DNA of 64,000 nucleotides from Laguncularia racemosa (taxonomy: Eukaryota; Streptophyta; Magnoliopsida; Myrtales; Combretaceae): NCBI GenBank assembly GCA_037954665.1, contig JBBMOL010000118.1, positions 1,488,001 through 1,552,000 of the forward strand, given 5' to 3'. The translations under genes and the position numbers were made by a program. Of the stretch, positions 53,507 to 64,000 are shown in pieces; position 1 is the stretch's first letter, and each line of letters starts with the position of its first letter. A model generated the notes under the pieces. That model had not been told where the DNA came from and made no database searches. It was given only the letters and a program-made list of their open reading frames with translations.

Positions 53507-55310
53507 ATTAAGAGTATGACAATTAGGACTATGATGAGTAACTCTTCATTTCCTAAATCATTATGGATGTATGCACTAAAAACTACAATGTATCTATTAA
53601 ATAGGGTCAATAAGGTAGTTTCTAAAACTCATTTTGAATTATAGACTAGAAGGAAACCTAGTTTAAGTTACCTACATGTTTAGGGTTGCACTATAGAAGC
53701 ACGAGTTTATAATCTACATGACAGTTAGTGGTTACTTTATAGGTTACCTAGAGAAATCCAAAGGGTATCAGGAAATCCAAAGGGTATTAGTTTTACCGTC
53801 TTAATCATAGTTCAAGAATTATTGAAATCGATAATGCTAGATTCATTGAAAATGGTGAAGTTAGTGAGAGTGATAGAAGAGAAATTGTGGATATCAAAGA
53901 GATAAGGTGGACATCTATTTACCCTTAAGTGTTCCTTCATCCACAAACACTCCAAGTGTAGTTCTAGTTATCAAACAATAGTTAAACAATACCAAACAAA
54001 ACTTGAATAATGAAACACCCTATGATGAAACTAACTCGCAATCATCTAATGTGAATGAACCACAAGGAGTGCCATTAAGAAGGTCTCAAAGAGAAAGGAG
54101 ATTAGCTAATCCAAATGATTATGTGGTTTATGTGCAAGAAAAGATTTTGATCCAGGATTTAATAAAGATTTGGTTTTGTTTTCACTGGCTATAGAAAGTG
54201 TTGAGTCTAATAAATGGATTTGTGTCATGAAAGATGAGTTACAATCTATGGAACAAAACTATGTCTAGGACCTCATTGAATTGCCAAAAAAATTGCAAAC
54301 AAGTCGTTTGAAAATGGGTTTTAGCAATATTGAACGATATAAAGCTAAACTTATTGCTAAGGCTTATAGTTAAAAGGATGGCATTGATTATAAAGAGATC
54401 TTTTTCACTAGTCTCAAAGAAAGACTCATTAAAGGTAATTGTGGATTTGGTGGCTCATTATGATTTAGAGTTATCCTAAATGGATATGAAAATAGCCTTT
54501 CTTAATGGAGATCTTGAGGAAAAAGTTTATATGGAACAACTTAGGGGTTTCTCAGTTGAAGGAAAGGACCACATGATGAGTAAACTTAAGAAGTTAATAT
54601 ATAGACTCAAGCAAGCTTCTCAACAATGGTATATTAAATTTAATGATACCATAACATCTTTTAGTTTTCAAGAGAACATTGTTGATAGGTGTATTTACTG
54701 AAAGATTTGTGGGAGTAATTTTATATTTTTAATCTTATATGTTGACGACATTTTACTTGCTGCTAATGATTTAGGCATATGAGACTAAAGATTTTCTCTC
54801 TAAGAATTTTGAGATGAAGGATATGATAGAGGCATCTTCTGTGATAGGAATAGAAATATTTCATAATAGATCACAAAGATTATTAAGATTATCTCAAAAA
54901 GCTTATATTAAAAGGATTCTAGAGAGATTTCATACAGATAAATGCTTAGTTGGAATTATTCTAATTCAAAAAGGAGATAAATTTAGTCTCATGTAATGTC
55001 CAAAAAATGATGTAGAATGTAAGGCAATGGAATCTATTCCATATGCTTCTATTGTAGGCAATTTAATGTATGTGTAAAGTTTGAATCTGAGTAAGTTGGT
55101 GATACCATAATTTACATAGAATGTGCTTCCTCTAGAGAGTGGATTGGGTTAATAAGCAAATTGAAAAGGTGGAGAGAGCAGTTGGTAGAGGCATTTACTA
55201 TAATATCCCTACTGTATGTTTTCTATATGGATTTAATGAGTTGATAAGTTTTATTTTATGAATTTATCGGTTAAACAACATAAGAGACCAAAAGTGGGGG
55301 CTTGTACCGT
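53507..55310 (+). pseudogene. Copia integrase C-terminus and RT fragment (probably the 3' half of Cop-A)
   Basis: The segment begins with the last part of a copia integrase (MMSNSSFPKSLWMYALKTTM near 53528-53590), then IIEIDNARFIENGEVSESDR near 53817-53880, then a VPLRRSQRERRLANPNDYVV linker (54068-54130). RT follows: NGDLEEKVYMEQLRGFS (54502-54550), KLKKLIYRLKQASQQWYIKF, and YVDDILLAAND near 54737-54770 with the catalytic YVDD intact. It ends after IPYASIVGNLMYV near 55035-55070; RNase H is not recognisable. The left-hand copia integrase stops at about 31832 at the position where this one starts. Confidence 0.72.
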
Positions 55311-55320
55311 AATATTATAG

Positions 55321-55342
55321 ATATATATATATATATATATAT
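55321..55342. repeat. (AT)11 microsatellite
   Basis: An uninterrupted AT run just after the copia fragment. The following 55343-55753 has no gene. Confidence 0.9.
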
Positions 55343-55758
55343 AATGTACTAGTATCAAATACAAGTTGTGCTTGCAATTAGAAGAACGATTGATGTGACT
55401 CACAATAATTAGATTAATTATGAGGTATTAAAAGGTTCAATATGACACACGAAACCAATAGCAGTTTCACCACAATCAATATTGATTTATAAGAATTTTG
55501 ATGAAATAAAGAGTTAACTATACCAAATATTCAATATAGTCTTAAGAACAAACTTAGGGAGAAGAATGCCTAGGGAATTATGAGACAATTACTTTTTAGT
55601 TTTGTGTGTTAAGGTCCATAACACTTGAAATAGGTAGTTGAGAATTGATTAATAAAGCCAATGTAACTTTTATTTGGTAATGCCATATGGCTTATGAAGA
55701 GCAATAAGTGAAATCTTTAATTTATTTTGAGTGTTGGATTAGATAATTAAGTTTTATA

Positions 55759-56763
55759 TGAAGTACAACAGTATGAACTCAAGACGGGGGGTAGTGAATT
55801 GAGTTTAATTGCAAATTATTACAAGTTAATGATTTCTTACACAAATGATCAAATAATTGAAATAATAAAATAAATAAAATGTTGAAAATAAAGAAAGAAA
55901 AGGATTAGAAGATCAAGCTAGATATAACATGGAGTTCGAACCACCTCCTACTATCTACGATACATAATTGCCTCTAACCAAGGACTTCACACACCTTTTT
56001 ATTCAGCAATTCAAACAATGGCTCCAAAGCCTACAACAATTGTTTCACACTTACAATCATAGGTATAGAGCACTCTCTTAATGGAAATTACATAAAGATT
56101 ACACTTACACTACACTAAGATTTTAATAAATAATGACAAATGATGAGCAAAATTACAAGAGAGTTGATGAGCAAGAAGACAAGTAGTAATATTGCAAATA
56201 AGGCTCAATTTCTTATCTTCAATCTACTATTGAAATGGTATTTAAAGCTTTTCAACAATATATGGATGTTGCTCCCACCATTCTTACATTAAATGCTTTG
56301 TAAAGTCCATAAGTTTTGTAAAAGGTCTGAACCTTTTTGCATTGCTTTGGACTCCTCCCTTGCATCCCGAAATGCATTTGCTCTCAGCATAGAATGGTCC
56401 AAACCTTTTCGACAATGCTTTGGATCATTCTATGCAACACAACTTTCAGGAAAAGTAAAGATGGTTCAAACCATTTTGCATTGCTTCGAACCATTTGCAC
56501 TAGAAAACAAGTTTTCCTTCGAGGATGAAGCAAGGCTTTTTCAAATGTGATTTCTTTGTCAAAATAAGTTCTTTTAATATGGAAACATAAAAAAAAAAAG
56601 ATACAAGATATTTAAACTTTGCCTTTTTAGATCATATTTCAAGATAAGTTTTTACTAGAAAAAGAACTTTCTAATATGAATCATTTGCTAAAAATTACTT
56701 TTATAGGCTTTCAAAGTCAAGTTTTATCTCATCAAAATCCTTTATCAACCTTGCGATTCAACA
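55759..56763 (-). mobile_element. Solo LTR of a Sirevirus-type element (1005 bp) with target duplication
   Basis: On the minus strand it starts TGTTGAATCGCAAGG with a TTTTGATGAGATAA block (compare TTTTGATGATAA in Sire-C) and ends with AATTCACTACCCCCCGTC then TGTACTTCA, matching the C-run end style of Sirevirus LTRs. A perfect 5-bp duplication TTATA flanks it (55754-55758 and 56764-56768). Internal degenerate palindromes such as ATGGTTCAAACCAT cluster at 56315-56510. The overlapping plus-strand open frames 56293-56550 are chance frames in this array. Confidence 0.78.
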
Positions 56764-56842
56764 TTATATAGTTATGTGATTGTTAATTAGAGGTTATAGT
56801 TCATTGAGTGTCATAACGTGTCTATCTTGGAGCTTGATTTGA

Positions 56843-57230
56843 GGAATAAATGCACTTAAGTCCTCTATTTTTTTGGTAAAAAATTAATTGAGTCCTTTAT
56901 GTTTTAAGTGTATCATTTAATTTCTTAATGTTTGTATCCAAATTCAATTAATTTTTATACGTTTTCAACTAGTTACTTAAGGCATCTATATTTGTTGTTA
57001 TGCACCATTTAAGTTCCTCCATCAGTATCTTTGATTGCTTGTGGTATAAACAAGGAGGACTTGTTAGGTGAAATGACACAAATATAAAGGACTTAAGTAA
57101 CTCACTTAAAATACCAAAGATTTAATTGAATTTTGACATAGACATAAAATGGTTGAAATGACTTAATTAAAACATAGGGAAATTCATTGAATTTTCACTT
57201 AAACACAAATGACTTATATTGCACTTATCC
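56843..57230. mobile_element. MITE-like inverted-repeat element (388 bp)
   Basis: The left end GGAATAAATGCACTTAAGTC and the complement of the right end GGATAAGTGCAATATAAGTC match, and similarity continues to a centre near 57035, so nearly the whole element is an imperfect palindrome. No coding capacity and no convincing target duplication. The 57231-57959 interval has no gene I can support. Confidence 0.6.
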
Positions 57231-57959
57231 TTCTTAATTTAGACTGCATGTGTAAATTCTAGGATAAGCAAAGATGTGACATACTTTTGTGATTCTACAA
57301 AGCTTTATGTATTCTTGCCAATCTATAAACACAAAGTGAGTTTTGCACTTCATATTCAAGGTGTGATAAAATTATCAAATGTGTCTTTGATTATCTCAAG
57401 AGATTATGGTTAGTAGTTGATCTTAATAGTAAGTGTCATGGAGAGGCAAGTGATAACTTTGATTTAATTAATGTTTTATTAAACCAAATTATTATCTTTT
57501 GTTATTATTATTTGGTGGTTTGTAGATAGAACTAAGTAAAAATCATCACAAAAGTAAGGGGCATGATTAAGGGAAAAAAACTTGAGGAAATAAAGAGGAA
57601 TAGATTGCTTTGAATTGACAAAAGTGCCACTTTGTTTAACCAAAGTGACGTAAAAGTAAAGAACGCCCTAAATCACTTAACTTTAATCAAAGTTATATAT
57701 ACTTTGTTGGGGTGAAGCTAACCCTAAAAGACAATCAAATCCTCTAAATGATTTTAGTCAATCAAAGTCTTACTTCATCTAGCTTAAGTCCCTCTAATAC
57801 AGTTTTAAAAGTAAATATAAATAATTATCTTGATGTAAAATCCTTAAGGACTAATTTTTTACTTACTGCTTCTAATGTGCCAAAAAGTAAAATTTCTTTT
57901 AAGTTTATATTAGTCTTTCTTAGTGCTTTAAATATTGTTCTTAGTTTTAAAGTTGTTAT

Positions 57960-59891
57960 TATAACGCTTCGGAACCATGAGCGTTACAGCTTGCCACGTG
58001 TCCTTACCAAACAAAGACACATTAAGACTATTAACTCTACTCTAAAACTATTTAAGCTTGTAATCTATAATACTTGACATTTACAAATTTAATAATTCAT
58101 CTAACAGCCTTCATGATAACTCTGGTAAAACCTATTACATCCATTAAACTTCTTAATACAACCTTACAATTTTTCTCAATTAGAAACAGAAACAATTGAA
58201 CTTAAAATTTTAATAGTCTACTATCTTCTAAAGAAAATCACACTTAGTACATAAAAAGAATTCTAATTCTTATTGTATCTATTTACCATAATAATAATAA
58301 GATTCTTCATCCTCCCTTTCTTGTGCATTTGACCTTAGGTCTTCATCTTAATTAGCGCATTCATTTGTACCTGCATCTAAAAGAACAAAACAATCCCCTA
58401 GGGGTAAGTTAAAGCCCAATACATATAACCAGTAAATACATACGCATAATCAAGCATGAGTTAAATCACAAACATTTATGCTGACACTAAACATCGCACA
58501 ACATGTTATTATTTTACTTAAGTCCACATAATACCAATGGGGTATTCATAACCTCGCTAAACATATAAAGATACTTAATACATAATACAATGTTAGGAAA
58601 TACCACTATAGGCCTCAATACCCATGAGTCTTTTAACCTTAAACCAACCTAGATCATTTTCAAGCATAACTTCATTAAGAACAGCGCCATATAAGGATCA
58701 CTAGGCCCCTAGGCCAAGCTAAGCACATATAATAAGCAACTTAAACCAACTTAATCTAGTTCATTACAACTTAATCCAATTTACTACTACCTTAACAATC
58801 ACAAAAAAAAAACTAAAGTTACATGTACGTAAAGTCTCAGTCTTAAGCATGTTTGGTCTTAGACTTAAAGCTAATATGTAATCTATTAATAACACCAATA
58901 ATATGCTCTTAATACTAATTTGAAATAATCTAAGTGCTCAATTCTATTTGCTTAATCATTATATGATTCCTTCTCTTACTCTACTAATCTTCCTAGGGTT
59001 TTACTAAATGTCTATATTGCATGGAATCATGTTTTGTTAGAAATTAAGTCATGTTACAAAGTGTTTCTTAATACACAATCATGCTTTAGGCCATGTAATT
59101 TGGCATGATTGGATACATGATCGTGTATAGTGGTCATGTATTTTTTTTTTTGTGTTTTAAATTTTTGGCACACCCAGGTATACAGTCGTATAGTTAGCCA
59201 TGTACCTTTCTATGTAATTTGGTATTTTAGCATGCTTAAGTGCATAGTCGTGTACCTTTTATGGGTTTCCATATTTCAACACGCCTAAGTACATGGACAT
59301 TTCATTTGTCCATGTACCTTTCTCTACATAGTACATATTTTTGTACGGTGTGTACTTAACCATATACCACATTGTTCTTCACGAACCCTTTTTCATCTTT
59401 TTCCAATTCATTCCTCAGCCTAAATTTTGTGTTCTTAAGTCTAATTGGATCCAAATTTTTGTTAATTTTATTGCAATGTGTAGATTACTACACTTACTTG
59501 TCTAATTTCATGAATCTAACCCTTAATAGCTTGCTTCTATGCTCGTTTTACCTTTTTCCTCCATTTAAATTCTGATTGAATCATGTAATGACAATTGATT
59601 TAATCCTCAATTCTATATTCATAAATAACAATTCAACCATTAAAACCCCTTACTTGATTAAATTGGATTTGGTCCTTGTGGAAATGGTTAGTTTGCCTCT
59701 AGGTTTTAAAGAGCTTTTCTTTTTAGTCACTACGCATATGGAAAAAGAGAAGAGCGTTAGGTCAAACTTAGGTTTATATACCCCATATGTAAAAAGACCA
59801 AATTTCCCCCTATTTCTTATAATAATTATGCTTTTGACCTTAGCTCTATTTTAAAATAAATATTAAATGAATTTAAAATTTTTTGGCATTT
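57960..59891 (-). repeat. 3' LTR of Tek-1 (about 1.93 kb)
   Basis: On the minus strand it starts TAAATGCCAAAA (from an ancestral TGTAAT-like start) right after the PPT and ends ...AAGCGTTATA. It contains the same ordered blocks as the solo LTR at 25338-27214, including CATGTACCTTTCTATGT words near 59200 and 59310. Confidence 0.78.
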
Positions 59892-59905
59892 ACTTTCTCC
59901 CACCC
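59892..59905 (-). other. Polypurine tract of Tek-1
   Basis: On the minus strand AAGGGTGGGAGAAAG precedes the LTR start, as in other plant chromoviruses. Confidence 0.65.
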
Positions 59906-59919
59906 TTATGAACACTTTT

Positions 59920-61450
59920 GTCTTCGAAAGTTACTTAATTTTGGAAGAGTTCTAAATATTTCTTCCTCATGTCTTCTTCCAATTCCCACATCGTTTCCCA
60001 TTTAGTCTAATTTGTCTATTATACCTTGACATAAGAAATCACTCTTCATCTTAGCACTTGTTTTTTAACATCCACAATTTTGACTGGTCTTTCCACAGAA
60101 GACAAGTTTAGCTATACATTCAAAGGCTCCAAAGCCACTATTTGATCCAGGTTTGGTATAAATTTTCTTAGCGTTGATACATGAAATATATCATATACCC
60201 CAACCAAACTTGGCAGGAGAGCTAAACTATAAGTCACAATACCCAATCTTTCAAATATTTCAAACGAGCCTATATATCTCGGGTTTAGTTTTCCTCTCAA
60301 CTTAAACTTGATCACCCCTTTTGTCGAAGAAACTCTCAATAGAACTTTTTCTGCTACTTGGAATTCTAAAGGGTGTTGTCTCTTATCTACATAATTCTTC
60401 TCTTGGGACTGAGTTGTTTGTATTCTCTACCTTATCAACTTTACCTTGTCTACAACCTCTTAGACTAATTTTGGTCCCAGTATTTGTCTTTTTCCTACTT
60501 TATTCCAATGTAATGGGAATCTGCATCTTCTTCCATATAGAGCCTAATGGCTATTGTTATAAGCAAACTCAACCAAAGGTATGTGCTCATCCTAGTTACC
60601 TCTAAAATCTAGCACACAAGCTTTGAGCAAATCTTCTAGAATATCTTAGAATATCCATCCATTTGTAGGTGGAATGTAGTATTGAATTGCAGTTTTGTGC
60701 CCAAAGCTTTATGTAAACTATTCTAAAATCTGCTTACAAACCTTATATCTCTATCAGAGGTTATGGTTACCGGCACTCCATGTAATCATGTTATCTCCTG
60801 TATATATATCTAGGCCGGTTTCTTCAGTTTGTATCCCACTCTGATAGGTAAAAAGTGAGCAAACTTGGTTAGCCGGTCTACTATTACCCAAACTACATCT
60901 TATTTTTCTTTAGTATTCAGGAAGGTCGTAACAAAATTCATTGTCATATATTTCCATTTCCACTCTAGTATTAGAAGAAGCTATAATTCTCTAACTGGCC
61001 TCTAATGTTCAATTATGATATGTTGGCAAGTAAGACATCTTGCTACATACTCAGCTATCTCTTTCTTCATGTTCCTCCACTAGTAGTGACTCTCCAGATC
61101 CTTTTACATTTTGGTGTTATCGGGATGAATTATATAGGTTGAGTAGTGTGCCTCTTTCATTATTTCCTTCTTCAATTCTACATTCCTTAACACACATAAT
61201 CCCTTTCCATACCTTAATGCCCCTTTGTGTCTATATTAAATTCGGGAGGCTTGCCTTATTCTAACTCACTTTTGATTTCCTGAATATCCTTATCCTCTAC
61301 TTAAGTAATCTTGATTCTGCCCATTAAAGTTGGTTGTATGATTAAAGTGGTCATCTTTACTCTCACTTCTTAAGTTAAAATATCAAATTCTAGCTTACAC
61401 ATGTCATTTAACAACTTTATTATGAGTGATGAGAGTAGCAACATTACCCT
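59920..61450 (-). pseudogene. Tek-1 integrase with C-terminal chromodomain
   Basis: The zinc-binding part reads KKEIAEYVARCLTCQH near 61070-61022. The core is heavily broken over 61000-60400. The open frame 60339-60112 has KLNPRYIGSFEIFERLG and VYDIFHVSTLRKF, the conserved GPY/F-type C-terminal module. The following region (about 60100-59940) keeps PVKIVD, KKQVLR and WE.EEDMRKKYLELF pieces of a chromodomain, which in chromoviruses can target integration to marked chromatin. Stops are frequent. Confidence 0.8.
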
Positions 61451-61479
61451 GTTTCTTTTTGCTAAGGGCATCTATCACC

Positions 61480-61930
61480 ACATTGGCTTTTCTTGGATGG
61501 TACTGGATTTTTAGGTCATAGTCCTTTATTATTTCTAACCATTTCCTCTATCTCATGTTCAGCTCTTGTTGTATGAAGATGTATTTTAAGCTCTTGTGAT
61601 CAGTGAAAATCCTACATCTCTCTCCATATAAATAGTGTTTCCATAACATTAAGGCTAGTACCACTACCGCCAACTGGTAATTCTTTTCATACGACTTCAA
61701 TTAGCGAGATGCATATGCTATAACCTACCTGCCTTGCATTAATACATATCCTAACCTTTGGGCTAGGGCATCACTATAAACAGTGAATTCTTCCTTACTC
61801 TTAGGTAATGCCAAAATTAGTGCTGACACAAGCTTCTCATTGGGTGCTTAGAAGCCGACTTCATGTCTATCTTCTCACTTAAACTTCACGTTCTTTAGTG
61901 TTAACCTGGTGAGAGGAGTTGCTTTGGAGA
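61480..61930 (-). pseudogene. Tek-1 RNase H
   Basis: Read on the minus strand, the blocks SEEFTVYSDALAQRLGYVLM-like (about 61795-61735) and TDHKSLKYIFIQQELNMR (about 61600-61545) identify gypsy RNase H. Stops and shifts separate them. It follows RT and precedes integrase in the element direction. Confidence 0.72.
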
Positions 61931-62770
61931 AACCCTCAACAAACCTTTTATAGTAGCCTGCTAGACCTAGGAAGCTTCTTATATCTGTTACTGTCTTCAG
62001 TTTAGGCTAATCCACTACAGCTCTAACTTTTTTTGGATCTACAAATATTCTATCCTTGTTAATTACATGACCCAAGAAAACCACCAGCTAAAATTCACAT
62101 TTATTGAATTTGGTATAAAATTTTTCTTCCTGTAACCTATCCAACATTAACTTCAAATGTTCTTTATGGTCTTCATTACTTTTGGAGTATATTAGGATAT
62201 CGTCTATGAAGACGATTACGAACTTTTCTAAGAAGTCCTTAAATACTCTATTCATCAGGTCCATAAATGTTGTAAGCACATTGGTCAACCTAAAAGGCAT
62301 CATTAAAAATTTAAAGTGCCCATATCAGGTCCTAAAAGTTATCATTTGTATGTCTTCCTCCTTTATTCTTAACTGGTGGTATCTTGATCTTGGGTCTATT
62401 TTAGAAAACAACTAAGCTCTTTATAGTTGATCAAACAGGTCATCTACCCTAGAAAGATGATACTTGTTCTAGATAGTGACCCAATTCAATTCTTTATAAT
62501 CGATGCAGAGTCTCATGCTTCCATCCTTCTTCTTGATAAAAAAAAAAAAAAACCATTGCACCCAAAGGAGATACATTAAGTCTTATGAAACCCTTATCTT
62601 GTAGATCCTATAACTACTTCCTCAACTCTTTTAATTCAACTAATGCCATTTTGTATACTGATTTTGATATTGGTACAATACCTTATACCAAATTAATGCT
62701 GAACTCTAAAGGCATTGGTTTAATCTATAAAGGAGGGGTTGCGATAATCTTAGATCTACTTCAGAAAATC
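61930..62770 (-). pseudogene. Tek-1 reverse transcriptase
   Basis: From right to left: VYKMALVELKELRK (about 62690-62650), GFIRLNVSPLGAM (about 62600-62560), KKKDGSMRLCIDYKELNWVT near 62535-62475, and the open frame 62303-62088 with MMPFRLTNVLTTFMDLMNRV and VIVFIDDILIYSKS, where FIDD is the catalytic box. A run of 12 or more A (62538-62551) interrupts the VKKKDG motif. Several stops are present. Wording is typical of chromovirus RT. Confidence 0.85.
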
Positions 62771-62949
62771 TAGGGCCTCTTGCCCTTATCTTGCACCATT
62801 ACACTTAAGGTAGGTCTCTTACCTAAAGCCACCTCTGCTCTACGGTTCATCTATTCCTCTGTCCTCCTTTTGCTTTATTATAAATACTTTGCCTTGTCAA
62901 CTATTTTAGCATGTGGTCAGTTGAAAGGCTCTAACATCATGTTGGAGGT

Positions 62950-63610
62950 TTGGCTCCAACCCCTTTAGAAATCTTCTTTCCCTAGATCTATCATCGGTAC
63001 AAACCATCTCGAGCAGGAACTGATTTAGGCGATTTAATTCCACCACATATTTTCCCACTGTTCTCTTCCTCTATTCACAGTTATAATATTCATTTTCCAT
63101 TATGTCTCTGGAACTACTAGAGAAGTACCTCTAGTAGAATAGTTCCGTGAACCCCATCCAGTTCACACACTCTCCTACTAGTCTGGGAACTGATGCCCAC
63201 CATTTCGCTGTAGTCCCCTTTAGCATGAATACAACATAGTTCACCTTCCTGTTTTTAGGTACTTAGAAGGTAGTAAATGTCTTCTCAATTTCTTGTATCT
63301 AATCCTCTAGCTTAATTGGGTCATCTACTTTAGGGTTAAACTCTTTTAACACCCCAATGAACCTATCAAAGTTGATTGGTTCTTCTATAACTTTGTTTTA
63401 TGGCACATTTTAGGCTTGATGTTGCTATTTTAATAATCCTACAAGGTTGTTCACAATTTGCAGAAGTTGGGCGGTCTGGTCTATTACCTGACCTTGTCTC
63501 CCCTCTGACTACTAACCTTGGAGATTCCCCTCATTTAGGTTGCTACGTCCAACACCTCTTGATAAGCCTAATTCAATAATTCTTCATGGAAGCATTCTGT
63601 TTGAGAAGAG
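62950..63610 (-). pseudogene. Tek-1 gag
   Basis: On the minus strand I read an INFDRFIGVLKEFNPKVDDP block (about 63380-63325), DQIQEIEKTFTTF, NYVVFMLKGTTAKWWASVPR (about 63245-63190) and GKYVVELNRLNQFLLEMVC, the standard capsid blocks of chromovirus gag. The zinc knuckle and protease expected next are absent: within about 200 bases the sequence is already at RT. This implies an internal deletion near 62780-62960. Confidence 0.75.
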
Positions 63611-63918
63611 ATAACCGGATAGATTTGAAAGTTAGTGTTAAATCAAATGTTAGTGTTATTATGTGTTAGTATATACATATATACTTCTACACAAAATTGT
63701 ATACCTATATATAAATAACTTAGAAATTAAAAGAATGGCAAATAAAATAATAATACAGTAAAATAAAATAATCGTCCCATAATTTCATCCACTCTCTTCA
63801 TACCTCACTATCCTACAAATCAAATTCTTAATTCCTTTAAAGATCATATCTTACTTTCTATTATTTGAATCCTACACCTATTGATTATCACCTAGCTTTT
63901 GAGGTTCATAAAACTTAA

Positions 63919-63930
63919 GCTTTGATACCA
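63919..63930 (-). other. Primer-binding site of Tek-1
   Basis: The complement reads TGGTATCAAAGC, one base different from the initiator-Met-tRNA complement. It is 7 bases from the 5' LTR edge at 63938. Confidence 0.85.
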
Positions 63931-63937
63931 TCTAAGC

Positions 63938-64000
63938 TGTAACACCTTAGAACCAGGTGCACTATAGCTCACCACGTGTTCTTACCATACAATGACACGT
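63938..64000 (-). repeat. 5' LTR of Tek-1 (first 63 bp, truncated by window)
   Basis: TGTAACACCTTAGAACC, then CACCACGTGTTCTTACCA, aligns with 57960-58018 of the 3' LTR with moderate divergence. Confidence 0.8.

Larger units (their letters stand above)
57960..64000 (-). mobile_element. Tek-1: Tekay/Del-like Ty3/gypsy chromovirus (5' LTR cut by window edge)
   Basis: On the minus strand, from right to left: 5' LTR (63938 to beyond the window), PBS, gag, RT, RNase H, integrase with chromodomain, PPT, 3' LTR. The two LTR edges agree (TGTAACACCTTAG... at 63938 and TATAACGCTTCGG... at 57960, with CCACGTGTxCTTACCA in both). Coding parts are full of stops, and the protease and zinc-knuckle region between gag and RT is largely missing. 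The chromodomain and long LTRs of about 1.9 kb fit the Tekay/Del branch. Confidence 0.85.

Noticed and set aside
55285..55310. AAAAGTGGGGGC as a PPT followed by a Cop-A 3' LTR
   Set aside because: The sequence after it does not resemble the proposed Cop-A 5' LTR at 27941-28292, so a 3' LTR cannot be supported here.
56293..56550. Two overlapping plus-strand frames of 63 and 85 codons with apparent Cys/Phe repeats
   Set aside because: They are the translation of the palindromic motif array in the Sirevirus-type solo LTR; no start context or homology.

Overview
The window is plant nuclear DNA, most likely from a eudicot and from a gene-poor, repeat-dense (pericentromere-like) region. It is AT-rich. 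Almost every recognisable coding stretch belongs to an LTR retrotransposon or is a broken host gene. Introns, where visible, are short GT-AG introns. I found no intact host gene, no rRNA or tRNA gene, no CRISPR array and no organellar block. No species marker is visible, so I name no species. Only one retroelement domain ORF of useful length is uninterrupted: a protease on the minus strand at 16267-16773.

Layout. (1) 1-5650, plus strand: a decayed Ty3/gypsy element of the Tat lineage (gag, protease, RT, RNase H, an additional archaeal-type RNase H, integrase). Immediately downstream on the opposite strand lies a plant mobile domain (PMD) gene remnant, 6362-8770, that still carries two small GT-AG introns. 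It ends next to a 26-base poly-G tract. (2) 9.0-13.3 kb: small host-gene fragments (a cytochrome P450 piece and a UPL1/UPL2-like ubiquitin-ligase piece) and a tandem pair of tRNA-like, SINE-type units. (3) 14781-18909, minus strand: a non-autonomous Ty3/gypsy element with two LTRs of about 930 bp; it keeps a protease but has lost RT, RNase H and integrase. (4) 18.9-25.3 kb: AT-rich spacer with a CpG-rich promoter-like island near 20.5-20.95 kb and a broken DC1 zinc-finger gene at 23848-24616.

(5) 25338-27214: a solo LTR with a perfect 5-bp target duplication. (6) 27.5-55.3 kb: a nested stack. A TRIM-like mini-retroelement is cut by a Ty1/copia element (Cop-A). Cop-A is itself cut by a MITE with long inverted repeats and by a block of about 21.7 kb that holds a 5'-truncated Sirevirus (Sire-B), an AT-rich LTR-like repeat (Rep-D), and a nearly complete 10.5-kb Sirevirus (Sire-C) inserted inside Rep-D. 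Integrase and RT sequence of the Cop-A type resumes at about 53.5 kb. (7) 55759-56763: a second solo LTR, Sirevirus-type, with a perfect 5-bp target duplication, followed by a second inverted-repeat element at 56843-57230. (8) 57960 to the window end, minus strand: a Tekay/Del-like chromovirus (Tek-1) with a 3' LTR, PPT, chromodomain, integrase, RNase H, RT, gag, PBS and the first 63 bp of its 5' LTR. The solo LTR at 25.3-27.2 kb is from the same or a closely related family.

The elements do not work together as a pathway. The window records successive retrotransposon insertion, unequal recombination (solo LTRs) and decay. The parts most worth a second look are the intron-bearing antisense PMD gene beside the Tat element, the extra downstream ORF and repeated polypurine tracts shared by both Sireviruses, and the palindromic or tandem motifs in their LTR promoters. 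All boundaries were read by eye. Percentages are hand counts and lineage names rest on motif recognition.
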